Shown: positions 16,565 to 25,984, counted from the first letter of the stretch. The stretch is 64,000 bases of DNA from Roseomonas mucosa ATCC BAA-692 (GCF_000622225.1 NZ_JHWD01000016.1:54445-118444); one strand, 5' to 3'. The notes: generated by a model from the letters alone, not told the origin. Made by a program: numbers and translations.

Positions 16565-17332
16565 TCAGGCCGCGCCGTGACTCGCGGGCCCTGGTGCCTG
16601 GGCATCACACGGCTCCAGGCGCCAGTCCACGGGCTCCAGCCCCTTCGACGCCAGGAAGTCGTTGACCCTGGAAAAGGGTCGGGAGCCGAAGAAGCCGCGA
16701 TAGGCGGAAAGCGGCGAGGGGTGTTCCGACTGGTGGAGCAGGTGCCGGGTGCCATCCAGCAAGGGCGCCCGCCGCCGTGCATCGTTGCCCCAGAGGATGA
16801 AGGCCGTGGGAATGGGCCGTGCGTTCACGGCGGCCAGGACATGGTCCGTGAAGCGGTGCCAGCCGGAACGGGCATGGCTGCCGGGACGCCCTTCCTCCAC
16901 AGTCAGGGCGGTGTTGAGCAGCAGCACGCCGGCATCGGCCCAGGCGGTCAGGCAGCCATGCGGCGGGGGCCGTAGGCCGAGATCGCCCTCCAGCTCCTTG
17001 TGGATGTTCCGCAGGGACGGGGGCACCCGCACGCCCGGCGGCACGGAGAAGGAGAGGCCCATGGCCTGTCCCGGCCTGTGATAGGGGTCCTGGCCGAGGA
17101 TGACGGCCTTCACCGCGTCCAGGGGAGTCCGCTTCAGCGCCGCGAAGATGCGCTCTGGCTCCGGAAAGACGGTTTTGCCCGCAGCCGCCTCGGCCTGGAG
17201 GAAACCCGCGAGCGCCCGCATGTAGGGCGTGTCGAACTCGGCCCCTATGGTGGCCCGCCAGGATTCCGGCAGCGCCGCGCGGGCCTCCGCCCAGGGGGAA
17301 TCTTCCCCCGTATCCATCCGGCCTGCGGCCAT
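16565..17332 (-). CDS. ung: Uracil-DNA glycosylase
   Basis: The protein has 255 residues with a GGGAGAGG ribosome site before the start at 17332. All family-1 motifs are present: the water-activating loop GQDPYHRPGQAMGLSFSVP with its catalytic Asp, the uracil-specificity Asn in VLLLNTALTV, and the minor-groove loop HQSEHPSPLSAYRGFFGSRPFS with its catalytic His. The enzyme removes uracil from DNA to begin base excision repair. It has no functional link to its neighbours. A few extra N-terminal residues before WAEARAALPESWR are normal variation. Confidence 0.96.
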   Translation of the reverse strand: MAAGRMDTGEDSPWAEARAALPESWRATIGAEFDTPYMRALAGFLQAEAAAGKTVFPEPERIFAALKRTPLDAVKAVILGQDPYHRPGQAMGLSFSVPPGVRVPPSLRNIHKELEGDLGLRPPPHGCLTAWADAGVLLLNTALTVEEGRPGSHARSGWHRFTDHVLAAVNARPIPTAFILWGNDARRRAPLLDGTRHLLHQSEHPSPLSAYRGFFGSRPFSRVNDFLASKGLEPVDWRLEPCDAQAPGPASHGAA

Positions 17333-17421
17333 GCCGTGACCTCTCCCGATTGCGCCTTGGCCCATATCGGCCAAAGTGGCCGGCGAGGCCATCCGCCGCG
17401 TCGCATGACCGCCTTCCCGGC

Positions 17422-18672
17422 TCAGCGCGCCGCCTCCTGCGATACGCTGATGAGTTCCGTGCCCACCGGTGTCGGCGGCTGTACGCGGAATTCCTCCTTC
17501 CGCGCCGGGGCGGCCTGCCGCCTCATCCGCCAGACGCCGCAGAAGGCGATCAGCAGCTGTGCCAGCACCGTCATCCACAACAGGCTGCGCGGCCCGAAGG
17601 CCGACATCGCCGCCCCGATCGCCAGCGGCCCTATGGCCGCGCCGGCCCCCTGGACGAGCAGCATCCCGCCCGAGGCAGCCACGAATTCCTCCGGCCGGAC
17701 GGAATCGTTCACATGGGCCAGCACCACGCTGTAGGTCGGCACCACCAGCCCGCCGAAAACGAAGACCAGACCGAAATACACCCAGGCCGAGGCACCGGAG
17801 GGCGTGAACAGCGCCATGGTGCCCAGCACGGCGACGGCGACGAGCGCGATGACCACCACCAGCAACCGGCGGTCGATCCGGTCCGACAGCAGGCCAAGCG
17901 GCCAGGTCATGGCCGCTGCGCCCAGCGCGCCCGCGGCCATGAAGATCGCGATGCCCTGCTGTCCCATCCCGATGGACTGCGCCAACAGGGGGCCGAGCGA
18001 GAAGAAGGAGCCGGCGCTGATACCGCAAAGGAAGGCCGCGACCAGCCCGAAGGGTGCCTGGGCATGAAGCCGGAACAGATCGATCCGCACCGGCTGGGCC
18101 GGCAGCGGCGGCGCCTTGGCCTGGGACAGCGTGACGGGCAGGACCGCGACGGTCAGGACGACCGACACCACGGCGAAGAGTGCGTAGCCGCCCGGATCGG
18201 CGACCGGCAGCAAGAGCTGGCCGACGACGCCCGCGACCAGCCCGGTCATGCCGTAGATGGAGAGGATCTGGCCGCGCACCTCATTGACGGCGGCGCCGTT
18301 CAGCCAGCTTTCCACCACCATGAACAGCCCGGCGAAACAGAAGCCGGTCAGCATGCGGGCGATGACCCAGGCCGTGGGATCGATCCAGAGCAGATGGATC
18401 AGCGGCACCATCGAGGCCGTCGAGGCGAGCGCGGCAAAGCTGCGGATCTTTCCGACGCGCAGGATCAGCCGGCTGGCGACGAGCGAGCCGATCATGAGGC
18501 CGGCGGAGAAGGCGCCACCGACCAGGCCGATCACTGTGGGCGGGAAGCCTTCCATGCCGCCGCGCACGGCCAGAAGCGTGCCTTGCAGCGTGTTCCCCAT
18601 TTGCAGCAGGCCAAAGCCCGCGAGCAGGGCAACGACCACCGACAGGGTTGAGGCGAAGGGGACTTTCTGCAT
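17422..18672 (-). CDS. MFS transporter (YcaD-like)
   Basis: The protein has 416 residues from MQKVPFASTLSVVVALLAGF and twelve predicted membrane helices in two halves. A longer start at 18711 is possible. The motif FMVVESWLNGAAV after helix 4 is typical of the YcaD/UhpC-like branch, and the same branch recurs in this window at 62031-63245 (FVVSETWLN). The substrate is unknown. It is probably monocistronic. Upstream lies an AT-rich stretch (18731-18760) shared with the divergent L,D-transpeptidase gene. Confidence 0.85.
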   Translation of the reverse strand: MQKVPFASTLSVVVALLAGFGLLQMGNTLQGTLLAVRGGMEGFPPTVIGLVGGAFSAGLMIGSLVASRLILRVGKIRSFAALASTASMVPLIHLLWIDPTAWVIARMLTGFCFAGLFMVVESWLNGAAVNEVRGQILSIYGMTGLVAGVVGQLLLPVADPGGYALFAVVSVVLTVAVLPVTLSQAKAPPLPAQPVRIDLFRLHAQAPFGLVAAFLCGISAGSFFSLGPLLAQSIGMGQQGIAIFMAAGALGAAAMTWPLGLLSDRIDRRLLVVVIALVAVAVLGTMALFTPSGASAWVYFGLVFVFGGLVVPTYSVVLAHVNDSVRPEEFVAASGGMLLVQGAGAAIGPLAIGAAMSAFGPRSLLWMTVLAQLLIAFCGVWRMRRQAAPARKEEFRVQPPTPVGTELISVSQEAAR

Positions 18673-18966
18673 GGCGGCATGCTTAACACGAGGCGGCCGG
18701 ATGACGGCCACCGGCCGCTCCGGTTCCCGGTTTATTTGACATAAGAAATATTATCGAAACTCCGTGTGCAGCCGCCAGGCTCGTCCCGCGCTTCGGCTGG
18801 CGACGCCCCCCTCTACCCCGCCCAGCACCGGGTTGTGGCTCCTGCATCACAGCGTGTTCAACTTCCACGCGTCGTGCAATGCGGCACGGGAATCCGCGAC
18901 TCCGATGCTAGGGTGGAAGCCATTGCAACAGGCCCACCCGGCACCCGGGCGGCCAAGCGAGTGTCG

Positions 18967-20013
18967 ATGGCCACCTCGTCGCGTCACTTCTCCTCTCTCC
19001 AACCCGGTTTGGCTTCTCCAACTGCCTCCCTGGGCCTCCCCAGGCCGGGATGGGCGCTGGTGCTCGTTCTGGCGGGCTGCACGCCATCCGTGGCGCAGCC
19101 GTCAGGAGGCTTCGCCGCGGCCGCGCCACCGGGCTTTCCGACGGTGGCCCCGCCCGCCGCCTCCCCGCAGTTGCCGCCCGGGACAGGTCCGGCCGTCTTT
19201 CCGCTCCCGCTGCCCGACGTGCCGGCACCCTCCGTTCCACCGGAGCCGCCACCCCTTTCCGCCGCGGCTACGGAAGCCGAGATCACCCGGCTCAGGGCGG
19301 ATTTCGCCCGCGAGGTGCCATCACGGCTGACCACGCCAGCACCGGGCGAAGCCCTGATGCCGCAACGCGCCGCCGCAGTGGTGGCGGCCCGCGGAAAGCT
19401 CGTCATCGACCGCCCGCAACTGGCCGTGGTCGTGGACCGGAACCCACGCGTGCAGGTCCTGTGGCTGGTGGTGGCCCGGCCCGATGCCGCCTGGGCCGTG
19501 ATCGGCCGTTCCCGGATCTCTACCGGGGAGACGAACCACTTCGACCACTACATCACGCCGGTCGGCGTCTTCCTCAACACGGACGCGATCCTGGGCTTCC
19601 GCGCGCAGGGCACCTTCAATGAGAACCACATCCGCGGCTATGGCGTGAAGGGTATGCGGGTCTGGGATTTCGGCTGGCAGTCGGCCGAGAAAGGTTGGCG
19701 CGCCGATCGGGAGCGGGGCGATATCCGGCTGGAGATGCACGCCACCGATCCGGACCGGCTGGAGCGGAGGCTGGGGCGGCCGGACAGCCAGGGCTGCGTG
19801 CGCATCCCGGCGGCGCTGAACCGCTTCTTCGACCGGCGCGGCGTGATCGACCGCGACTATGAGCGGGCGGCGGTGGAGGACATCCGCTTCCGGGCGCTTC
19901 TACTGCCCGATCGCAACCCGTCGCCCCTGGCCGGGCGTGCGATGATCGTGATCGACTCCGCACTACCTCTCACCACTTCCCCGGCGAGCGGAAAAGTGGC
20001 CGGTCTTCCGTAA
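18967..20013 (+). CDS. L,D-transpeptidase (YkuD) lipoprotein
   Basis: The protein has 348 residues from MATSSRHFSS. Other in-frame starts upstream would put about 67 further residues before the signal. A lipoprotein signal ends in VLAGC. A proline- and alanine-rich linker (about residues 45-105) reaches away from the membrane. The YkuD catalytic domain follows at about residues 130-330: His258 in LEMHATDP and nucleophile Cys277 in DSQGCVRIP. It would make or break peptide cross-links in peptidoglycan, or attach outer-membrane proteins. Asp/Gln before Gly-Cys is an accepted variant of SHGC. It is a single gene followed by a strong terminator. Confidence 0.88.
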   Translation: MATSSRHFSSLQPGLASPTASLGLPRPGWALVLVLAGCTPSVAQPSGGFAAAAPPGFPTVAPPAASPQLPPGTGPAVFPLPLPDVPAPSVPPEPPPLSAAATEAEITRLRADFAREVPSRLTTPAPGEALMPQRAAAVVAARGKLVIDRPQLAVVVDRNPRVQVLWLVVARPDAAWAVIGRSRISTGETNHFDHYITPVGVFLNTDAILGFRAQGTFNENHIRGYGVKGMRVWDFGWQSAEKGWRADRERGDIRLEMHATDPDRLERRLGRPDSQGCVRIPAALNRFFDRRGVIDRDYERAAVEDIRFRALLLPDRNPSPLAGRAMIVIDSALPLTTSPASGKVAGLP

Positions 20014-20027
20014 TGCCAGTACGTAAG

Positions 20028-20058
20028 CGGCCTGACATGTCTCAGCATTGTCAGGCCG
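20028..20058. terminator. Strong bidirectional hairpin
   Basis: A perfect 10-bp stem (CGGCCTGACA / TGTCAGGCCG) with an 11-base loop is extended by near-pairing flanks (ACGTAAG / TTTGCGT). It sits between convergent genes. The remaining spacer to 20254 includes an AT-rich patch at 20155-20220 without a recognisable gene. Confidence 0.75.
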
Positions 20059-20254
20059 TTTGCGTGCTGGCTGAACAGATGGCCCTGCCACTTCATAGCA
20101 GGCTTCGTCCAGCAGCAACCGGATGCTGCCGCTGCAGAAGCGCCCCAGAACCTACTTCTCCATCTGAGGAATTACTGATAAAAGGCTGATACTAAAATAA
20201 AAACTTCTCGTATTCCAGGAGCGGCGTTGGTCACATCGGCTTCTGCAGGAAGGT

Positions 20255-21751
20255 TCAGCCGCCCTCCTGGCGCAGCACATGCTTCTGCAGCTTCCCCGAC
20301 GCCGTACGCGGCAAGCTCTCCACCACGATGAACTCCTTGGGGATCTTGTAGCGGGCGAGGCGTGACTCACAGTGTGCGATCAGGCTCCGCACCGGGATCT
20401 CCCGCCCGGACCGGGGCACGATGAAGGCGCGGCCCACCTCCCCCCAGGTGGCATCCGCCACGCCGATCACCGCGACATCCTGCACGTCCGGATGCTCGCC
20501 GAGCGCATTCTCGACCTCGGCCGGATAGACGTTCTCGCCGCCGGAGATGAACATGTCCTTGCGGCGGTCCACCAGGGTGACATAGCCGTCCTCGTCGCGG
20601 CGGCCGATATCGCCCGTGCGGAACCAGCCGTCCTCGGTGAAGGCGCGGCGCGTCTCCTCCGGCCGGTTCCAGTAGCCGGGCGTGATGCTCGGGCCGGACA
20701 GGAGCAGCTCGCCCGCCTCCCCGGCCGGCACGTCCCGCCCCGCCTCGTCCACAAGGCGGCACCCGATCATCGGGGCGGGCAGGCCGGCCGCGCCGGCCTT
20801 CGCGGCGATCAGCTTGGGCTCGATCGGCATGCCCAGCACCGTGCCGGCCTCGGTCATGCCGAAGCCATCGACCATGGGCACACCCTGTTCGAGCCACCAG
20901 CGGATATCCGCCGCCGGGTTCGGGGCGCCACCGGTGAAGAGCGCGGTGAGCGAGCGCCAGCGGCCCGGGTCGAAATTCGCCTGCTCGCGCAGGCGCTTCG
21001 CCATCTGCGGGACGCAGAAATAGTGCGTGGCCCCCAGGTCCGGGTCGCCCAGACGGTCATTGGTGGCAATGGGGTCGAAGCCGGGCGAGACCAGCATCGA
21101 CCCGCCCGCCAGCAGCGGCGCGCGGAAGCTGGTGATCAGCCCGATGATGTGGAACATCGGGGAATCGCAGAGAAAGACGCTGCGGTGGCTGACACGCCCC
21201 AGCACGCCGAAATTCACCGCCGTGGCCAGGGCATTGGCCTCGGTGATGATGACGCCCTTCGGACGGCCGGAGGTGCCGGAGGTGTAGAGGATGATCGACG
21301 GCGCCCCGGCATCCGGCAGGGGCGCCATTGGCGCCGGCGGGCTGTCCTCCGCCCGCGCCACCAGTTCCGCCAGCGGGATGGGGCGGCCATCCGGCAGGGG
21401 GATGGCACCCTCGTCGCTGTCATGCACCAGCAGCGACGGCTGGCAGTCGTCGAGGATCGCCTCCACCTCCACCCGCGACAGGCGCCAGTTCAGCGGCACG
21501 AAGATCAATCCGCGGCGCATGCAGGCCTGTTGCAGGATCACCAGATCGGCGCTGTTGCGCGCCAGCACCGCCACGCGCTGCCCGGCCTGGAGGCCGAGCT
21601 GCGCGGCAAGCACCGTGGCCATGCGCTGGATCGCCACGTGCAGCGCCGCATAGGTCCAGTGCCGGCCCGTGGCGAGGTCGGTGCAGGCGGGGCGCTCCGG
21701 CTGCAGGCGCGCGTGCAGCGCCACCGGATCCGGCGAGGTCCGGAGAGGCAT
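20255..21751 (-). CDS. Acyl-CoA ligase, probable feruloyl-CoA/hydroxycinnamoyl-CoA synthetase
   Basis: The protein has 498 residues from MPLRTSPDPVALHARL. ANL signatures are the P-loop ILYTSGTSGRPKGVII (about residue 155), the adenylation motif VDGFGMTEAGTVLG and the hinge DGWFRTGDIGRRDEDGYVTLVDRRKD. The C-terminal lysine is in LPRTASGKLQK. The fold fits many acids. The specific call rests on context, because the gene directly follows a hydroxycinnamoyl-CoA hydratase-lyase and a vanillin-type dehydrogenase. It would form feruloyl- or p-coumaroyl-CoA from the free acid with ATP in the cytoplasm. A generic medium-chain ligase cannot be excluded from sequence alone. Confidence 0.82.
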   Translation of the reverse strand: MPLRTSPDPVALHARLQPERPACTDLATGRHWTYAALHVAIQRMATVLAAQLGLQAGQRVAVLARNSADLVILQQACMRRGLIFVPLNWRLSRVEVEAILDDCQPSLLVHDSDEGAIPLPDGRPIPLAELVARAEDSPPAPMAPLPDAGAPSIILYTSGTSGRPKGVIITEANALATAVNFGVLGRVSHRSVFLCDSPMFHIIGLITSFRAPLLAGGSMLVSPGFDPIATNDRLGDPDLGATHYFCVPQMAKRLREQANFDPGRWRSLTALFTGGAPNPAADIRWWLEQGVPMVDGFGMTEAGTVLGMPIEPKLIAAKAGAAGLPAPMIGCRLVDEAGRDVPAGEAGELLLSGPSITPGYWNRPEETRRAFTEDGWFRTGDIGRRDEDGYVTLVDRRKDMFISGGENVYPAEVENALGEHPDVQDVAVIGVADATWGEVGRAFIVPRSGREIPVRSLIAHCESRLARYKIPKEFIVVESLPRTASGKLQKHVLRQEGG

Positions 21752-21786
21752 GGATCTTTCTCCCTGATTCCTGGACGGCCTGTTGC

Positions 21787-22620
21787 TCAGGCTTCGCCGC
21801 GGTTCTTGTCGTAGGCGCCGAGGCCGGGCTTGTAGCTCTTCTCGTCGATGAACTGCCGGATGCCTTCCTTGCGGCCGGTGTTGTCGTGGGAGTTGGCCGC
21901 CTCCTGGGCGCGGACGAGATAGTCCTCCGCGTTCTCGTAGGTCATCTCGGACACACGGCGGACCGCGTCCTTGGTCGCCTTCAGCGCCACCGGGTTCTTC
22001 TGCAGCAGCGTCCGCGCCACTTCCGTGACACGCTCGCGAAGCTGCGCCAGCGGCACGCTCTCGTTCACCAGCTTCCATTCGGCGGCCTTGCGCCCGTCGA
22101 TCAGCTCGCCGGTCAGGGCATGGTACATGGCATCGCGGAAGGACAGCAGGTCCACCACCACCTTGGTGGCGCCGCCGCCCGGCAGGATACCCCAGTTGAT
22201 CTCCGAAAGCGCGAACTTCGCCTCATCCGCGGCGAAGGCGAGGTCGCAGGCGAAGAGCGGGCCATAGCCGCCGCCGAAGCACCAGCCGTTGACCATGGCG
22301 ATGGTCGGCTTCTGGTACCAGCGCAGCCGGCGCCACCAGCCATAGGACTCACGCTGCGAGCGCCGGACGGCGCCGAGCCCCTGCGCCTCGGTCTCGCGGA
22401 AATACTCCTTCAGGTCCATGCCCGCCGACCAGGCCGTGCCCTCGCCCGTCAGGACCAGAACGCCGACATCGGCGCGGAACTCCAGCTCGTCGAGCACCTC
22501 CATCATACGGCGGTTCAGCGCCGGGCTCATGCAGTTGCGCTTCTCCGGACGGTTGAAGCGCACCCAGGCAATGCCGCCTTCGACATCGAAGGCGACCGTG
22601 CTGTCGTGACCCTGTTCCAT
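21787..22620 (-). CDS. ech: p-Hydroxycinnamoyl-CoA hydratase/lyase
   Basis: The 277-residue crotonase-fold enzyme closely follows the HCHL pattern: NRPEKRNCMSPALNRRM, SAGMDLKEYFRET, and PTIAMVNGWCFGGGY for the oxyanion hole. Catalytic Glu140 is in LSEINWGI, and Tyr234 in AEDYLVR matches the tyrosine that recognises the phenolic hydroxyl in characterised HCHL. It hydrates feruloyl- or coumaroyl-CoA and cleaves it to vanillin or 4-hydroxybenzaldehyde plus acetyl-CoA. It lies between the aldehyde dehydrogenase and CoA ligase genes in the same operon, which gives a full three-step chain shortening. Confidence 0.92.
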   Translation of the reverse strand: MEQGHDSTVAFDVEGGIAWVRFNRPEKRNCMSPALNRRMMEVLDELEFRADVGVLVLTGEGTAWSAGMDLKEYFRETEAQGLGAVRRSQRESYGWWRRLRWYQKPTIAMVNGWCFGGGYGPLFACDLAFAADEAKFALSEINWGILPGGGATKVVVDLLSFRDAMYHALTGELIDGRKAAEWKLVNESVPLAQLRERVTEVARTLLQKNPVALKATKDAVRRVSEMTYENAEDYLVRAQEAANSHDNTGRKEGIRQFIDEKSYKPGLGAYDKNRGEA

Positions 22621-22646
22621 GGCAATCTTCCTCCTTCTCGTGGATG

Positions 22647-24107
22647 TCAGATCGGGAAATGGCCGGGCTGGGTCTCGACGGTGATCCAGCGCAGCTCCGT
22701 GAACTCGGCGATGCCCGCCTTGCCGCCGAAGCGGCCATAGCCGGACGCCCCCGTGCCACCGAACGGCATCTGCGCCTCGTCATGCACGGTGGCGCCGTTG
22801 ACATGGCAGATGCCGCTGCGGATGCGGCGCGCTACGCGAAGGCCACGCGCCGCATCGCGCGTGAAGACCGCCGCGGAAAGGCCGTACTCGCTGTCATTGG
22901 CGAGGCGGATCGCATCCTCCTCGTCCTTCGCGCGCAGGATGGCGACGACCGGTCCGAAGCTCTCCTCGGCATAGAGCTTCATGCCGCTGGTCACGCCGTC
23001 CACCACGGTGGCAGGCATCAGCACGCCCTCGGCCTCGCCACCGGTGAGCCGGCGCGCGCCCTGCGCGACCGCATCCTGCACCAGGGCCTGCACATGCTCG
23101 ACCGTCCGCCGGTCCACCACCGCGCCCAGCGGCGCCCGCCCCTCGCGCGGATCGCCGGCCACCAGCGTCGCCGCCTTGGCGCGGAAACGCTCCAGGAAGG
23201 CCTCGGCCACGGTTTCCACGACGATGATCCGCTCGGTGGACATGCAGATCTGGCCCTGGTTGAAGAAGGCGCCGAAGGCCGCGGCCTTCACCGCCTCGTC
23301 CAGGTCGGCATCCTCCAGCACCAGCAGCGGCGCCTTGCCGCCCAGTTCGAGCAGCACGGGCTTCAGGTTGCGCGCGGCGCGCTCCGCGATGATCCGCCCG
23401 ACCTTGGTGGAGCCGGTGAAGTTGATGCGCCGCACGGCGGGATGGTCGATCAGCGCGCCGACCACCTCCCCCGCATCCTCCGGCGCGTTGGTGACGAGGT
23501 TGACGGTGCCCGCGGGCAGCCCCGCCTCCTCCAGTGCCCGGATGATCAGCGCATGGGTGCGTGGGCAGGTCTCGGAGGCCTTCAGCACCACCGTGTTGCC
23601 ACAGGCCAGCGGCGTGGCGACGGCGCGCGTGGCCAGAATGACCGGCGCATTCCAGGGCGCGATGCCCAGCACCACGCCCGCCGGCTCGCGGATGGCCATG
23701 GACAGGCAGCCGGGCTTGTCGGAAGGGATCACCTCGCCCGCCACCTGCGTCGTCAGCGCCGCCGCCTCGCGCAGCATCCCGGCGGCGAGCATGACATTGA
23801 AGCGCGCCCAGCTTTCCGTCGCGCCGGTCTCCTCCATCATCGCCGCGACGAATTCCCCGGCCTTCGCGGCCACGGCGTCCGCGGCCTTCAGCAGCAGCAG
23901 GCGGCGGGCGCCCGGCCCGGTCTCGGCCCAGCCGGGCAGGGCCCGCGCGGCGGCCTCGGCGGCTTCCCGGGCATCCGCCGCCTTCGCGGCGACGGCGCGT
24001 GTCGCGACCTCGCCCGTCACCGGGTTGCGCCGCTCGAACCATTGCCCTTCCGCAGCCGGCCGTTCCTCGCCCGCGATCCGCAGGAACACGGCGTCATTGC
24101 GCTGCAT
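22647..24107 (-). CDS. vdh: Vanillin/aromatic aldehyde dehydrogenase
   Basis: The 486-residue NAD(P)-dependent aldehyde dehydrogenase starts at 24107, behind GGGGAGG. The catalytic base is the Glu in LELGGKAP (about residue 253), and the nucleophile cysteine in FNQGQICMS is at about residue 287. The cofactor region has NFTGSTKVGR. The sequence resembles the vanillin/salicylaldehyde dehydrogenase subgroup. As first gene of the operon before ech and the ligase, it should oxidise vanillin or 4-hydroxybenzaldehyde released by the lyase to vanillate or 4-hydroxybenzoate. No protocatechuate pathway genes are in the window, so those steps are elsewhere. Confidence 0.86.
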   Translation of the reverse strand: MQRNDAVFLRIAGEERPAAEGQWFERRNPVTGEVATRAVAAKAADAREAAEAAARALPGWAETGPGARRLLLLKAADAVAAKAGEFVAAMMEETGATESWARFNVMLAAGMLREAAALTTQVAGEVIPSDKPGCLSMAIREPAGVVLGIAPWNAPVILATRAVATPLACGNTVVLKASETCPRTHALIIRALEEAGLPAGTVNLVTNAPEDAGEVVGALIDHPAVRRINFTGSTKVGRIIAERAARNLKPVLLELGGKAPLLVLEDADLDEAVKAAAFGAFFNQGQICMSTERIIVVETVAEAFLERFRAKAATLVAGDPREGRAPLGAVVDRRTVEHVQALVQDAVAQGARRLTGGEAEGVLMPATVVDGVTSGMKLYAEESFGPVVAILRAKDEEDAIRLANDSEYGLSAAVFTRDAARGLRVARRIRSGICHVNGATVHDEAQMPFGGTGASGYGRFGGKAGIAEFTELRWITVETQPGHFPI

Positions 24108-24139
24108 GTCGACCTCCCCATAGCCAGCAAGTTTCAATA

Positions 24140-24154
24140 GTTATGTCTCATAAC
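24140..24154. promoter_or_regulatory. Perfect 15-bp palindrome, candidate MarR operator
   Basis: GTTATG-TCT-CATAAC has perfect 6-bp arms and lies in the 91-base interval between the divergent vdh operon and the MarR-type gene. A -35-like TTGACA (24164-24169) follows on the plus strand. The site overlaps where both promoters must be. Length and symmetry fit a MarR dimer site. Confidence 0.65.
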
Positions 24155-24198
24155 ATTTTCGCCTTGACAAGCGCCGATCGGGAACCGCCTCATGGGTC

Positions 24199-24684
24199 AT
24201 GGGCGGAATCAGGGTTCGCAGGCGTGGCAAGGCTGCGGCGCGGGAAGGCGCACGGGAGGATGAGAAGCTCGGGGAGCTGGTCGGCTACAATCTGCGCCGC
24301 GCCTGGTCGTATGCGCTCAGCGACTTCGTCGTGGAATTCGCGGATAACGGGCTGCGCCCGGTTCCCTATGGCATGCTCGCCACCATCGCGGAGCGGCCGG
24401 GCATCACCGCGACGGAGCTCTGCCGTCTCCTCGGCATGAAGCGCGCCAACACGGCGCCGCTGATCAACGAGATGGAGGAACAGGGGCTGGTCGAGCGCGT
24501 GGCGTACAAGGAAGACCGGCGCATCCAGCACCTCTTCCTGAGCGCCTCCGCGAAAGCCGCCATGCCCCGGATCCAGGCGCGGATCAGGCAGCACGAGGAC
24601 CGTTTCCTGCACCGCCTGACGGAAGCGGAACGGGTCACGCTGCTCGACCTGCTGCAACGCATCTGGAAGGACGAGGAAGGCTAA
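24199..24684 (+). CDS. MarR-family regulator (hydroxycinnamate-type)
   Basis: The 161-residue protein has a basic N-terminus (MGGIRVRRRGK), a winged helix at about residues 55-115 (GITATELCRLLGMKRANTAPLINEMEEQGLVER, with the wing YKEDRR) and dimerisation helices at both ends. MarR regulators next to hydroxycinnamate genes (CouR/FerR type) are repressors released by the CoA thioester of the substrate. The same logic is inferred here. It would repress the leftward vdh-ech-ligase operon and its own rightward operon through the palindrome at 24140-24154. Confidence 0.88.
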   Translation: MGGIRVRRRGKAAAREGAREDEKLGELVGYNLRRAWSYALSDFVVEFADNGLRPVPYGMLATIAERPGITATELCRLLGMKRANTAPLINEMEEQGLVERVAYKEDRRIQHLFLSASAKAAMPRIQARIRQHEDRFLHRLTEAERVTLLDLLQRIWKDEEG

Positions 24685-24754
24685 GGCGGTCCCGCTCCGG
24701 GACCGCGCAGGACGGGCAGCCGCGCGGCGGCCTGCCCGGATAAGGGAAGGAAAC

Positions 24755-25981
24755 ATGAACAAGACGCTATCCGGGTGCTCGGACCGACGGGTTCTCTGGC
24801 TGTGCTTTCTCGCCGCGATGATCGAGGGATTCGACATCCAGGCGGCGGGTGTGGCGGCGCCGAAGCTGGCGCCGGCCCTGGGGCTGACACCGGCCCAGAT
24901 GGGCATGTTCTTCTCGGCCGCCACCTTCGGGCTGATCTTCGGCGCCATCGCCGGCGGCCGCATCGCCGACCGCTTCGGGCGCCGCATGGGGCTGGTGCTC
25001 GCCCTACTGGCCTTCGGCGTCTTCTCCATCGCCACCGCCTTCGTGAGCGGCTTCACGGAGCTCGCGGTGCTGCGCTTCCTGACCGGCGTGGGACTCGGCG
25101 GCGCCCTGCCCAACCTCGTCGCCATTGCCGCCGAGGCCGCGCCACCGGAGCGGCGAGGCTCCGCTGTGGCGATCATGTATGCGGGAATCCCGCTGGGCGG
25201 CGCCGTCGCCAGCCTAGTGCCCCTCTTCGGCCTGCATGGTGGCTGGCAGGAGGTCTTCCTGATCGGCGGCATCCTGCCGCTCGCCATCATTCCCGTCCTG
25301 CTCCTCCAGTTGCCCGACCTGCGCGTTCCCGCGGTCATGGAGGCCGATACGGCGCGCACGGCCGGCGCGGTGCGGAAGATCGTCGGCCCGGGCATGCTGG
25401 TGTCCACGCTTTCGCTGTGGATCGGTTTCTTCTTCTCGCTGCTGGTGCTCTACCTGCTGCTGAACTGGCTGCCGGCGCTGCTGGTCTCGCGCGGCTTCAG
25501 CCCGGCGGAAGCCGGGATCGTGCAGATCGTCTTCAACGTGGCCGGTGCCGGCGGCAGCCTGCTGACCGGCCGTGCGCTGGACAGTCCGCACCGCCGCATG
25601 ACCGTGGCCACGACCTTTGGCGCGCTGGTCCTCGCGTTGGCGGTGCTGGCGATGCTGCCGGCGAACCTGCCGCTGACGGTGCTGGCCGCCGCCTTCACGG
25701 GGGCCGCCGTGATCGCTGTGCAGGCGATCCTCTATGGCTTGGCGCCGCAATGCTATGCCGCGGCGGTGCGGGGCACCGGCGTCGGGCTGGCCGTGGCCGC
25801 AGGGCGGCTGGGCTCGGTCGCCGGGCCGCTGCTTGCGGGCGGCCTCGTGGCCTCCGGCCGTTCGCCGGGCGAGGTGCTTATGGGTATCGTACCGATCGCC
25901 ATCCTGGGCGGCCTGTCCGCCTATGTCCTGGTGGGGCGGCGACCCTCCGCTTCCCCGTTGCAGCCGGCCCGGGCGGCCTGA
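24755..25981 (+). CDS. MFS transporter, aromatic acid:H+ symporter (AAHS) type
   Basis: The protein has 408 residues and twelve predicted helices. AAHS features are the Asp in helix 1 (MIEGFDIQAAGVAAPKL) and the loop 2-3 motif GGRIADRFGRRMG. The second-half loop is shorter (GRALDSPHRRM). Proteins such as PcaK, VanK and MhpT share this pattern and import benzoates or phenylpropenoids. Position between the MarR regulator and the feruloyl esterase suggests uptake of ferulate, coumarate or a related acid. AAG-GAAAC before the start is a fair ribosome site. Confidence 0.85.
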   Translation: MNKTLSGCSDRRVLWLCFLAAMIEGFDIQAAGVAAPKLAPALGLTPAQMGMFFSAATFGLIFGAIAGGRIADRFGRRMGLVLALLAFGVFSIATAFVSGFTELAVLRFLTGVGLGGALPNLVAIAAEAAPPERRGSAVAIMYAGIPLGGAVASLVPLFGLHGGWQEVFLIGGILPLAIIPVLLLQLPDLRVPAVMEADTARTAGAVRKIVGPGMLVSTLSLWIGFFFSLLVLYLLLNWLPALLVSRGFSPAEAGIVQIVFNVAGAGGSLLTGRALDSPHRRMTVATTFGALVLALAVLAMLPANLPLTVLAAAFTGAAVIAVQAILYGLAPQCYAAAVRGTGVGLAVAAGRLGSVAGPLLAGGLVASGRSPGEVLMGIVPIAILGGLSAYVLVGRRPSASPLQPARAA

Positions 25982-25984
25982 GTC

